Below, piece after piece: positions 1 to 11,222 of a DNA stretch of 64,000 nt; the first letter of the stretch is position 1; each line of letters starts with the position of its first letter. Origin of the DNA: Beaufortia kweichowensis (Eukaryota > Chordata > Actinopteri > Cypriniformes > Gastromyzontidae); the NCBI GenBank assembly GCA_019155185.1, contig CM032808.1:434439-498438 (forward strand), written 5' to 3'. The position numbers and the translations under genes are program-made. Under the pieces are notes generated by a model. It made no database searches and had not been told where the DNA came from. It saw only the letters and a list, made by a program, of their open reading frames with translations.

Positions 1-273
1 TTGAACAGTTTGTGGACATTCAAACTGTCTGGCGTAATTCTCAGTAAAACAGCCGAGGTCTTTAGTGTATTAGACGTGTCTACAACACTACTGTAAATTG
101 AATTGAAGTGTTTATTATATTTCACTTTTAAACATACTGGATGTATATTATGCACGTGATATTTATTTACAGTACAGCTGAAGAGTGGGCAGCTGAGACA
201 AAATCACACATCTATAACTGCTATGATATGTGGTACAACAGTAACATATGATAGCATAATAAACAATATGATT
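1..273. other. No gene recognised
   Basis: AT-rich flank before the 21-bp minisatellite. No open frame, RNA gene or repeat family was recognised here. Confidence 0.5.
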
Positions 274-1014
274 TTAGTAACACATCGGTAAAGCGCAGTA
301 ACACATCGGTAAAGCGCAGTAACACATCGGTAAAGCACAGTAGCACATCGGTAAAGCGCAGTAACACATCGGAAAGCGCAGTAACACATCGGTAAAGCGC
401 AGTAGCACATCGGTAAAGCGCAGTAGCACATCGGTAAAGCGCAGTAGCACATCGGTAAAGCGCAGTAGCACATCGGTAAAGCGCAGTAACACATCGGTAA
501 AGCGCAGTAACACATCGGTAAAGCGCAGTAACACATCGGTAAAGCGCAAGTAGTAGTAGCACATCGGTAAAGCGCAGTAGCACATCGTAAAGCGCAGTAG
601 CACATCGGTAAAGCGCAGTAGCACAGTAAAGCGCAGTATCACATCAGTAAAGCGCGCAGTAGCACATCGGTAAAGCGCAGTAACACATCGGTAAAGCGCA
701 GTAACACATCGGTAAAGCGCAGTAACACATCGGTAAAGCGCAGTAACACATCGGTAAAGCGCAGTAGCACATCGGTAAAGCGCAGTAGCACATCGGTAAA
801 GCGCAGTAACACATCGGTAAAGCGCAGTAACACATCGGTAAAGCGCAGTAGCACATCGGTAAAGCGCAGTAGCACATCGGTAAAACGCAGTAGCACACCG
901 GTAAAGCGCAGTAACACATCGGTAAAGCGCAGTAACACATCGGTAAAGCGCAGTAACACATCGGTAAAGCGCAGTAACACATCGGTAAAGCGCAGTAACA
1001 CATCGGTAAAGCGC
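274..1014. repeat. 21-bp tandem minisatellite
   Basis: About 35 head-to-tail copies of a 21-bp unit built around 'CACATCGGTAAAGCGCAGTA'. The commonest variant is A/G before CACATCGG, so units read either GTAACACATC or GTAGCACATC. Several units carry small deletions (near 371, 585 and 625-650). Because 21 is a multiple of three and the unit has no stop on the minus strand, all three minus frames stay open with a 7-residue period. These open frames are a by-product of the repeat and not evidence of a protein. Confidence 0.95.
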
Positions 1015-1020
1015 ATAAAA

Positions 1021-1659
1021 TGCAGTAAAACATATGTTTTGGGGACTTTTGCTGCAGTTTCTGTCCAGCACAATGGCCTTCAGGATGGTGTGTATTTAGC
1101 TTGGGTCAACATACGCAGCCATGGATCCAAGCATGATAAGCACAGGTCTAGTTATCTTGTTTATGCAAACGGTAACCAGGCTGTCCACAAGAGAGTAACG
1201 GATGGACACCAGGCTAATGGAGTTTAGCCTGTCTCAATTTAATGGCTTCCTAATGTTCAGCCATAACAAATGTGTATCTTTTTTTTATATCATGCTTGCT
1301 TCAACAAAATCAGCAAATTATGACCCTGTTCTATATGTATGCATGTAACTAATGTCACAACTGCTGATAGTTTCTTAGCCAAAGATTGTATTTGTTCTCT
1401 GGTTACACTTTCGTGTTTGTCACCAGTCGCTGATGTTGCAGGACAGATTTCAACAGTGAGATACGCTGCATTGAATGATATGATATGATATGAAGAAGTG
1501 ACACAGCGGTTGATCTGGTGGGCAAGGAACTAATCATAAAATATCATTCTATATTAATTGCAGGTGGGATGCAGATAAATGAAATAAATCATTAGTGATG
1601 TAAATATTAACAACATGCTCTTAAATGTTAATGTGTTCAGAACATACGCGGATGAAAAA
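1021..1659. other. No gene recognised
   Basis: Unique-looking AT-rich sequence between the minisatellite and a LINE-like tail. A short open frame at 1039-1227 resembles nothing I know and has no splice or homology support. Confidence 0.4.
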
Positions 1660-2012
1660 CTGTTTGAACTGTGTATTGAACTGTGTATTGGTCTGCGTTG
1701 CTGTCTTGTGCTGTCTGTTTGTACGTTGTGCACTTTATGTATATAGGATTTTTAGATATAGGTATATAGTATAGAATTTAGGATTTTTACGTATATAGGT
1801 TTCTTATGTATATAGGACATTAATTTTTTTGTACTTAACTGTGTATTGTGTCTGCGTTACTGTCTTGTGCTGTCTGTTTGTATCACTTTTACTTTATGTA
1901 TATAGGGTTTTTTGTACTGTAGCACCTTGTTCCTGGAGAAACGTTGTTTCGTTTCACTATGTACTTGTATATGACTGAAATGACAATAAACTCCACTTTG
2001 ACTTTGATACAT
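1660..2012 (+). mobile_element. LINE 3' tail (non-LTR retrotransposon fragment)
   Basis: The segment ends in the phrase 'ACGTTGTTTCGTTTCACT' followed by 'GAAATGACAATAAACTCC' and a CTTTGACTTTGA tail. This is the usual 3' end of a fish non-LTR retrotransposon, with its own AATAAA. No reverse transcriptase is present, so this is a 5'-truncated insertion. A block around CTGTCTTGTGCTGTCTGTTT occurs twice (about 1673-1750 and 1838-1912), showing an internal duplication of about 165 bp. The family assignment (L2/Rex-like) comes from recall of fish repeats. Confidence 0.55.
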
Positions 2013-2682
2013 GCTGAAGATTTAACTGCTCTGAAGTGCTGTATGTACAATGTGTGGATGGAGGATTTCTTTTTAACAGATGATTCAGGGGATTCACAGA
2101 GTCGTTTAAGAAAATGCAGGGCGTACAGAAAGATCAGCTCTCTGTTCTTTCATTCGTTCAGCTATTCGAGGATAAGACAGTGATGAAGGTGAAGGATTCT
2201 GTGAAAACAAGACCTGCACTTGTCTTATCTGAGTCAAGAAAAAACAATGATGATCACTCATGATTAGTGCAGAACACACCGATGAGTCTGTTCGGTCACC
2301 TTTGACCTCTGACCCGCACTAGATCAGCTTTGTGTCTTTATCATCTTCCAATGTTCACATGAAACTAAAGGAGAGAATGATAAATGACAATAAAGACCCA
2401 AGACTGTGATGTGATTTAATCACACTTGTCAAACACACTCTCATCAAAAACAATAATCTTTAGGAAGATTTTTTTTTTGACTAGATGAGACAATGAGATT
2501 AGATGAAGAGAAAATATAAACTTTTGTGCACTTTTGTGTCTCCTGTTCTTCATCCCCCCCCCGAGAAACAGACCCTCCTGGAGGAAAACACAAAATCATG
2601 TGTTTAATCACTTTTCTTAATGGGAATTTTGAGAGAAACCTCTGAGACTCAATTGATACTAAAAAGTTTCCTGAGCTCCAAA
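2013..2682. other. No gene recognised
   Basis: No coding homology. A short motif 'CTGAGACTCAATTGATACT' at about 2642-2660 recurs almost unchanged at about 2817-2835, on the far side of the SINE, and more loosely at 24,455. Confidence 0.4.
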
Positions 2683-2808
2683 GCCATGGCCTAGTGGAAG
2701 TGAGTTGTATTTGTGGGTAAAAGGTTACAGGTTTGATTCTCAACGCTGGCATGAAAGGATTGAGGTGCCCTTAAGCAAAGCACCCATCCACCAGTTGCTT
2801 CAGTGAGG
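2683..2808 (+). mobile_element. tRNA-derived SINE, degraded
   Basis: The head carries a pol III A box, TGGCCTAGTGG (2687-2697), and a B box, GGTTTGATTCT (2730-2740), spaced as in a tRNA. These are followed by the conserved body 'GGTGCCCTTAAGCAAAGCAC'. This matches the HE1/DANA-type SINE layout of cyprinids. The element is not transcribed from any promoter I can identify. Confidence 0.7.
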
Positions 2809-3437
2809 AAAATATCTGAGACACAATTGATACTGAAATGTCTCCTGAGCTACAAATGAGAAGCGTCTGAACATTTGGTGTGATAATGAGTTTTTCGATT
2901 TCTGATTGGATAAAGAAATGCTTTTTTAGTTGTAAAAAGGAGATGAGAAGAATTGAAACATGTAACCTCGATGACTATCTGCTGTTCTGATTTGCTCTAG
3001 TTTGGTTAATAATTATACAACGGCCCTTGACCTGGAGGTGAGCAAAACTTTTCTTTCCCCACTTTTTTTGCCAACATGGTGAACCAGATAAAAAGTCAAT
3101 ATATACAGAAGCCTTCTTCATAAACTTCAAACAGACTTTGATCAGAGACAAGAAATAAGTGAACATGTTATGTTGCTCTGCACCATATGCATCAGAATCA
3201 CGTAGCGCATGAAAGTTTATATTGAGTGCACATACAACTCTATACAGCAGAGCGAGATTAGGACAAATTGCCTTGTTACCTTTGAACCTGATGTAGATTG
3301 TATGTGATGTAAACAACATTTCTTGTTGCGTGTTATCGTAAGGAATGCTGCCCTAAATGTTCACTGATGTGTGTTTTAACTTTGAATTTCAGTGAGCACC
3401 CCTAATTCTGCTGATTTATTGCTGATAATCACTTACA

Positions 3438-6400
3438 ATGGAAACCAATCAAAAATGTGCGGATGGACTGACGGGAACACAGAAAGAAGCTGCGCTGCGA
3501 GCTCTCATCCAGCGCACGGGATATCACATACATCAGGTATGAGTCGCCACCGCCCACGGGAAAGACAAAATACACAGATCATATTAACCCTAACTCTTTT
3601 TTGCAAGGCAACTTGCGGTGCATTATGATAGAACATATTTTTTATGGGTTTTTGAGTATGTGCAATCACTGGGATCAAACCCATGAACCCTCGGCGTTCC
3701 TTGCACCATGCTTTTACCAACTGAGATGCGAGAAAAGGCACATCTCTTTACTCAGTCTCTCCGGTCAAAATCAAGCCGCTCGACTCCGCTCACATACATC
3801 TGCTGCCTCTTAAAGGCCCAAGCAAACTTAGACCGGTCACTTTTAAAGAGCACAACAGTGTGTCCAAAGTCTGGTTTTAACATCAAGGGTGAGATTTGGA
3901 ATCAAGAGAAATGCTTTTATTGAAAAACATGACAAAACATGCAAAACTTTAGCAATATCTCTTATAAGAAATGGTTAAATTCATTAACAATTTCCTCTAA
4001 TTCCTCTGTGTTGGACTCTGCTGCTTTGTCCAGCAGTAGCTCATTATCTTAAATGTTAGGAGCCAAACACTAAAACCAGGCGCTAAAACAGAGGTGTGTT
4101 TCACAGGGTACAAAAGGTGTTGTTTTACATGATAATTAAGGAATTTTAACCAAAGAATGTTACAGACATTTCATTAAGAGCATAAAGAATAATACAAACT
4201 TGTCTCCTTTACTTACTGTAACTCTCATAAATGTTTCATGGGTTTCAATTAAGATGTGATTAATATATTCTAACCTAAACCAACATAACCCAAACCCCAG
4301 TCTTAACTTTCCCTCAAATCAGAAGGAATTAATAGGTTCATAAAATGGTATACTAGCCCCTAAGCCTGTTTTCTTCCCAGGAAAATGGTCAAAGGAGATA
4401 TGGTGGTCCACCTCCTGGCTGGGAAGGTCCACCTCCAGAGAGAGGCAGCGAGATCTTTGTCGGAAAGCTTCCTAGAGATCTTTTTGAGGATGAATTGGTG
4501 CCGCTCTGTGAAAAAGTAAGGGCAGAACTGCATGATCTAAAGGAAGTCGACAATCACTCCACCCTTATCGATCACAGAACATTATAAAAGAATAATGTGT
4601 GTTTTAATGATATTTGGTTACACTTTATTTTGATAGTCCACTTTAGACATTCTGCTAGCTACCTAGCTAAACTAACTCTAATCCATTTGCAACTACATGT
4701 CAGCCAATCTTATTAGAGTATTAGTAGACTGTTGGGTTAAGGTTAGGGTTGGGTATAGGCTTGGGGTTAGGAAAATAAGTTGACAAGAAGTTGCCTACAG
4801 TAAGTAGCATAAATTGGTCTAAATTGGACTATCAAAATAAAGTGCTACTTAATATTTACAACAAAATGGTATTTTTTTGCATAAAAAACAAATGTTTACC
4901 TTTTTTCAGTTTGGCAAAATTTATGAAGTACGGATGATGATGGATTTTAATGGCAACAATCGAGGTTACGCATTTGTTACCTTCTCCACAAAACAAGAGG
5001 CTAAAAATGCCATGAAGCAGCTTAACAACTATGAAATCAGGTTAGTCACTGTTAATAAAGAATCTACAAACTTTAATACTAAATAGAATAAAACCTGCTA
5101 ACATTTTTTAAATGTAGCTAAAAGGTTACCAAATTACCTACAACATTCAATAGCACACAACAAGATGGGTCAACAAGATGTTGTGTAAATCTGTTAGTGG
5201 GCATACAAAGCAACAAAATAATCAAATAATCTTTCCGTGCAATGACAGGAATGGGAGACTTCTGGGTGTGTGTGCGAGCGTAGACAACTGCCGATTGTTT
5301 GTGGGTGGCATTCCAAAAACCAAAAAGAGAGAAGAGATCTTGGTGGAGATGAAGAAGGTGACGGATGGTGTCATGGATGTCATCGTTTATCCGAGCGCTG
5401 CAGACAAGACCAAGAACCGAGGCTTTGCCTTCGTGGAGTATGAGAGCCACAGAGCTGCCGCAATGGCCAGGAGGAAATTACTGCCAGGTAATACAACAAT
5501 TACATCACGGCTTACCTCATGTCATTCTGTAGGAGCACACTATAATAACATCCTTCAGAAAACACTCTTACATCTGTGCTCCAAATGTACACAGGCACAT
5601 TTAATGGGATCTTCAGCTCTTATAGTATCAGTCAGACATGATATGGTCATTGGATTACAAGTCTTATTGATTGTTCTCAGGCTGAACTGATTTTGAGTCT
5701 AAAGGTTCTTTAGTTCATTGACCAGAAGATCTCAGACCCTCATCTGCTTTCTCTGTGTCTCTTTAGGGAGAATTCAGCTCTGGGGTCACGCTATTGCAGT
5801 TGACTGGGCAGAACCTGAAGTGGAGGTTGATGAGGACACCATGTCCACAGTGAAAATCCTTTATGTTCGTAACCTGATGTTGGCCACCACAGAGGAGACC
5901 ATAGAGAAAGAGTTTAACAACATTAAACCCGGTCAGCTGAAACAACAGTATGAATGAATCCACAGATAGTTTTGATGCGACACTTTAGAGATGTTGTTCA
6001 TCCACAGGTGCTGTTGAGCGTGTGAAGAAGATCAGAGACTATGCCTTCGTTCATTTCTCACAAAGAGAAGATGCCATCAACGCAATGAATGCGTTAAATG
6101 GAAAGGTAAACAGGACGCAACCCAATCTTACCCTAATGTTAAAAACTATGAAGTAATGCTGGATTAAAACCATTGATGTCCATCCAGGTCATTGACGGGT
6201 CTCCAATTGAGGTCACGCTAGCCAAGCCAGTGGATAAGGACAATTATGTTCGGTACACTCGAGGTACAGGGGGGCGTGGAGGGGCACTGCTCCAGGGAGA
6301 CTACGCGTACACTGTGGGACAAATGTACGACCCCTCAGCTGCCTATCTGGGTGCACCCATATTTTACGCTCCCCACGCATACGCTGCTATCCCCAATCAG

Positions 6401-9400
6401 TTCCGCCTCCCCAGTACCAAAGGGCACGTGAGTGCACGAGGGCTAATGCGGTCGCCCTCTGTGAGAGGTGGGTCATTTCTAGCTCTATCAGTCCATGTCT
6501 TCTGATTTGTCTGTTGAAATCTGTTCTATGATTCAAGGTGTGATAATAGTAATCTCTAAGAAATGCCTCTAAAAGTGACTGATTGAAAAAAATCTACTTA
6601 AACCAGCCTAAGATGGTTAGCAGGTCTCACAGTCAGGTCTTATTAGGTGGTTTTAAGGCGATTGTGGCCAGGATGGCTGCATATTTCTATTTCTTCTAAG
6701 CAAGGACTATTGATACTAATATAATATAACTGAGAACTCAATCACATTTCTGAAGATAAGGAAGAGCAAACGCAGAGCGAACAAAACCAATTAAACACAA
6801 GGTTGGGCAGACTGAAAGACCAGCTTGACCAGACTGTGTGACCAGCAAATCATCTGGCTGGATAGGGCTGTTTTGTGGACTCGTGCCTCTGGTGACAAAA
6901 AATGTATATTACTGAATCTTACTTAAATCCTCCAAATACCTGTGACAAAAGACTTAAAAGACCATTAAAAAGAAAAAAGGCTGGCATACAATTACTAAAA
7001 TACAAGATCTTCAAATAATGGTGACATCTACAATATGTTTCATTACGTCAGTGCTAACATGATATTACATGCCACTATGGATACTTGATTCTGATTGGTC
7101 AGTTGTGACATTTCGAGTTATGTTGTTCACCAATAACAACCACATAAAACTAATAACACAGACTCATCTGGGTATTGTGAGTCAACTGACCTTGAAAATG
7201 ATTTATTTATGGATAAATTCGAAAACCAAATGATGTGTTTGTTTTGTTTAAATGTGGCGTCTTGGGCTGACAGTCACAACTAAATATAACAAGAAACATA
7301 ACATTCCATTTTACATTTATGCAATTAGGAGAAGCTTTAATCTAAAGCGACTTACAGTGCATTATACTATACATTTTTTATGAGTATGTGTTTTCTTCAT
7401 GAAAGGTTTGCATTTGTTACAAATGAGCTATTCAAATATTTTAAATCAATATTATATGTCCAATAATTTACTCATGTCAAATCAAGTTGTGGATAATGTA
7501 CAGTCTCAGTCTTTTATCACAGAATAAAGCCCTTCAGAGAGACGTAAGAGTCCTATGCTTCACATCAGTGTTCTGATCACTCTGTCAGGATTTATTCTGC
7601 CATAACAACAGGCTTTAGCTGTACATTATCCCTGACATATTTGCATGTGACCCTGACAAAAACAAAAAATGCAAAACATTATGTATTGTGTATCTAGCAT
7701 TAAAATTTGTGGTCCATGCCTGCATATTACAGTCCAGTGAAATCAATATAACATTCCAAACGGAAAGGGCTCAAAAATCAAATCAAATCTAAAGAATGAT
7801 GATAAAACGAATCCAACATGAGCAACATAATCTCTGTAATGTGCTGGCTTGGAATCTATATGATGAGTCTTGATTGAAACCCAGGTGATTTCTGCTGATT
7901 TGATTCGACTTAATGCCTTCTTGCATTCCTAGAAATTTACATGAATGTACCTGTAGGGGCAGCGGGCGTGCGTGGTTTGGGTGGGCGAGGATATCTCGCC
8001 TATGCAGGTGTAGGTCGTGGGTGTACAACGTACCAACTCAAGACAGACAAACGCCCCGATGACAAACTATATGACCTTCTTCCGGGTATGGAGCTCACAC
8101 CCATGAACCCTGTTACGCTAAAACCACAGGGCATCAAACACGGACCACAGGTACACACAACACAAAGATCATGTAAGGATTTTAAGTGCTGAAATATTTG
8201 CTGAAAAATGAAATGTTTCTTTTGTGTTTCTGCAGATCTTGGAGGATATTTGCCAAAAGAATAACTGGGGTCAACCCGTCTATCAGCTTCACTCTGCTAT
8301 CGGACCAGATCAGAGGCAACTTTTTCTTTACAAAGTCACCATCCCGGCACTAGCTTCTCAGTATCCAAATATGTATGTCACGCCCTGCATCTCGGACATC
8401 ATCGAAAGATTAGATACGTCTTAAAACCTTTGTGATTTATCGATCTAGATACTGACTGGAGATTTGTGTGCGTTTCTGACAAGAACGCGAGAAGCTTGTA
8501 GGAAGCAGCAGTATGGAAAGCAGTCAGTTCCATCCAATGTTTAAAACCTGATGCTTAATTCATCCCGTAATATTTCACATTATACAGCTTGTTAACAAGT
8601 AACAAGTTGTTTGTCTACACAATCAGACTTACGTTAGATGCAAAACTTCACAAACAGATTACTTTTAAATGTTTTAATCAATGGAGCTACAGAATCACTA
8701 AGGCTTCAATGCTTAGTGAGATAGAGCTGTACAAATTAAAACTGCATTTTTACAGAAAGCTTTAAAACAAACCAGTTTAAACATCCTAGATCACTTTCTT
8801 ATGAGAGCTCACAAGGGTTTGAAATACATTTCTCATACTATGTGTTCAATCAGACACCCGTTCACACCCGCTAAGCTGTGTGTGTCGATGGACGAGGCGA
8901 AGCTCCACGCGGCCGAGCACACTCTGCAGATCCTCGGCCTGCAGACAGACGCCGCCGACGCCTCCGCCTGCTGCATTTCCAGGTATGTGAGGTCTGTAAG
9001 ATATTTACTTTAACATAACATTTACTGTAATCGTGGAATATATTAAATCAGCTACACGACAGGTCTATAAAAAGAGTTCTTAAAGATACTGAAACCTATT
9101 GTAATCTCAGTATGATCATAATGGAGAGGATAAAACCTTGTGGAAAAACGTTTTTAAAAAAAAATGAATTTGTGAATTGAATTGATTAAATTAAAAAAAG
9201 GTTCAATCTATGCATTTATGAGAAAAAGCAAAAATATTTGAAGCATGGCTTCTTTGTTACAGTCTTGTTGCTCTTGTGTTTACAGGTTATACAATCGCCA
9301 GCACAGCCGTGGCCGCGTCCCCGCTGAAACAGGCCGTTTCTCTGGGTCAGGATCTGACGGCATATGCCACATACGAGGGTTACCCGGCCTTCGCTGTGGC

Positions 9401-9431
9401 CACCCGTGGGGATGCGTACGGCGTCTTTTAA
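3438..9431 (+). CDS. a1cf: APOBEC1 complementation factor (RNA-binding protein), apparent late frame break
   Basis: Coding exons: 3438-3536, 4381-4515, 4910-5040, 5249-5487, 5767-5931, 6008-6105, 6188-6467, 7933-8150, 8236-8372, 8854-8982, 9286-9431. All have GT-AG borders and matching phases except the last junction. The start METNQKCADGL follows a TTCAG acceptor at 3392. Domains are RRM1 about 57-130 (RNP1 RGYAFVTF 96-103), RRM2 about 137-215, RRM3 about 230-300 (YAFVHFS), a Gly/Arg-rich stretch (GGRGG), and a dsRBD-like region from about 456 (ILEDICQKNNWGQPVYQLHS). The end is TRGDAYGVF. In mammals A1CF guides APOBEC1 to apoB mRNA. Fish lack APOBEC1, so a more general role in hepatic or intestinal RNA binding is likely here. 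Joining the last two exons at the homologous borders leaves the frame one base off (see findings). An internal acceptor at 9302 would restore a 586-aa frame. Identity is very secure; the exact C-terminal junction is not. Confidence 0.95.
3600..3745 (-). mobile_element. tRNA-derived SINE in a1cf intron 1
   Basis: Read on the minus strand there is an A-box-like CTCAGTTGGTAAAAGC, then the B box GGGTTTGATCCC, then a tail ending in the conserved ATAATGCACCGCAAG stretch. It is the same family as the fragments at 33.2, 35.0 and 42.1 kb. It lies just downstream of the first coding exon and has no splice role that I can see. Confidence 0.65.
7080..7650. mobile_element. Interspersed repeat / MITE-like element in a1cf intron 7
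   Basis: The segment contains GGATAATGTACAG near 7491 and the inverse complement CTGTACATTATCC near 7618-7630, so its ends can pair. The core phrase CAGAATAAAGCCCTTCAGAG recurs at 26,880 in sgms1 intron 2, where the flanking sequence is also alignable. A SINE-tail fragment (CTAAAGCGACTTACAGTGC, about 7340) sits inside it. No transposase is visible. Confidence 0.55.
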
Positions 9432-10375
9432 TATATCGCGCATTCATAGTCTCTGTAATGTTCTGTTTCATGTATCTCGTTTGCAAGAGTCGTCATTGTT
9501 TAGAGTTATCATAAGTTCATTTCTTACCGTCAGTAATCGTGTTTTGAGCATATTGCAATATTGTAAAATATGAGTCATCTTTTGACTTATCTCAGGAAAG
9601 TGATGGCCTGATGGTTGTCTTATACTCAATACTAGAAACAATTCAGTTTTTCATGATACTGAACATTTGTGCAAAAAATCATTTGTTGCAAATTTTCAGC
9701 ATGTGAATTGCCTTGATTGAAACATCTCTAATGCTCATGTAGAATAATTCCAAAACATTTCAGCTTTCATTTGAACTTTAACATGTCACAAAAAACTGCC
9801 TCCAAAAATAGTTTTGATATTAACAGTAAACGAAACAATCAGATGATCAAGCACAGAGTAACATCATCTCACAGTGATGCATGAAAGAGAGCGTCATGCA
9901 AAGATTTATTTGAGTAAGATTTGATATTTAGCTGTATTTAAAACGGTTTGTTTGGGTTAGTGTGAAGTTTTGGCAGAAGAAATCTTCAGTATATTGTATA
10001 CTGCATGCTTCAATGTGCAGCCAGCTGTTTTAAGGTATTTTTAAGACGTTGACACTTTGTAACTTGTTTTTTTCTTCTGTATTTTATAAGATTTATAAGA
10101 TAAGAAATATGACAGCGTTCCTCAACAGATTTTGAGATGCCGTAATGGTGACAGTATTAAAGTTTGTGTAGCACTTAAGACTTATTTTTATACCTGAAGT
10201 CCAGCTCTGTTTGTCTGGTGTTTGTCTTTAGATCATTGACTGTTTGAAGTAATTCACTGCGTCAGTGATTGACATTAAAACTGGAAGGAGATTTTCTACA
10301 TCAAGAAAGTCAGGAAAAGAAAATAAGCCAAGAGCTACAGAATGTTAAGCATTTCTAATAGATCAACTAACCATT

Positions 10376-10381
10376 AATAAA
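10376..10381 (+). promoter_or_regulatory. Candidate a1cf polyadenylation signal
   Basis: A consensus AATAAA lies about 945 bp past the a1cf stop on the sense strand. An ATTAAA near 10,155 is an alternative. Unverified without transcript ends. Confidence 0.35.
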
Positions 10382-10639
10382 TCCAATTCTTATCTGAAGA
10401 CATTTCTGCTGTTTACTTGTGTGTAAATTCAGCAGTCAACACCATTTTCTCTTTAAAACTGCAGTTTACCAAAGACAGATTTAATACCCAGTTTAATGTG
10501 TAACCAACTATGTAAATGTGATGGTCCCAGCTGTGTGACTGAGTGGAGGCGGGGCCTAATTTGCATAAGTCATTTTAAAGATCAAAGACGAGTATTAAGT
10601 GATAAAATGATCAAGTACAGTGGGATTTTAAAATGCACA

Positions 10640-10645
10640 TTTATT
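10640..10645 (-). promoter_or_regulatory. Candidate asah2 polyadenylation signal
   Basis: TTTATT on the + strand reads AATAAA in the asah2 sense, about 240 bp past its stop. That is a plausible 3' UTR length. Confidence 0.45.
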
Positions 10646-10884
10646 AGTTGCTTTAATTCAGCTAGTTTAATTCTGTAAATGTACATGTTAATGTATTGAC
10701 AGACAAGCTAAATGAACACACCATTTCAACAAACCAGCATCCATATGCAATATACAATATACTTTACAAAATGACCGTGTAAAATATTGAAACGTTCACA
10801 TACAGATTGATGTTGCACTAAATGGCTGAAGCTGTCAATGTGAAATAATGTGCACGGCGAAAAGCGTTATATAAATAAAGTGGT

Positions 10885-11087
10885 TCAAAAGTAGTAAAAG
10901 CTCTTGGTGACTTTAAAAGCGTCTGAAGAGCCCACATACGGCGAGATGAAGGTACTGTTCTCCCGAGACTGTTTGTAGTGTCCGAAGTGTTGAATTCTGT
11001 ATGTTCCCGTCTCTGCTGTGAGTGGAATGTACCACTCCACTGTAGCGTTACTCTCACCTCCAGATCCTTTAATCCAGTGAAACCTGT

Positions 11088-11119
<32 letters not shown>

Positions 11120-11185
11120 ATAATATCATTACTGTACACACACCCTTATAATATCATATACACACACCCTTATAATATCATTACT

Positions 11186-11222
<37 letters not shown>

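Larger units (their letters stand above)
9432..10884. other. Convergent intergenic region and 3' UTRs
   Basis: a1cf ends at 9431 and asah2 ends at 10885 on the opposite strand, so this gap holds both 3' UTRs. No further gene is visible. Confidence 0.6.

Noticed and set aside
274..1014. CRISPR-like or protein-coding repeat array
   Set aside because: Units are directly adjacent without spacers, the genome is vertebrate, and the frames are only by-products of a stop-free 21-bp unit.
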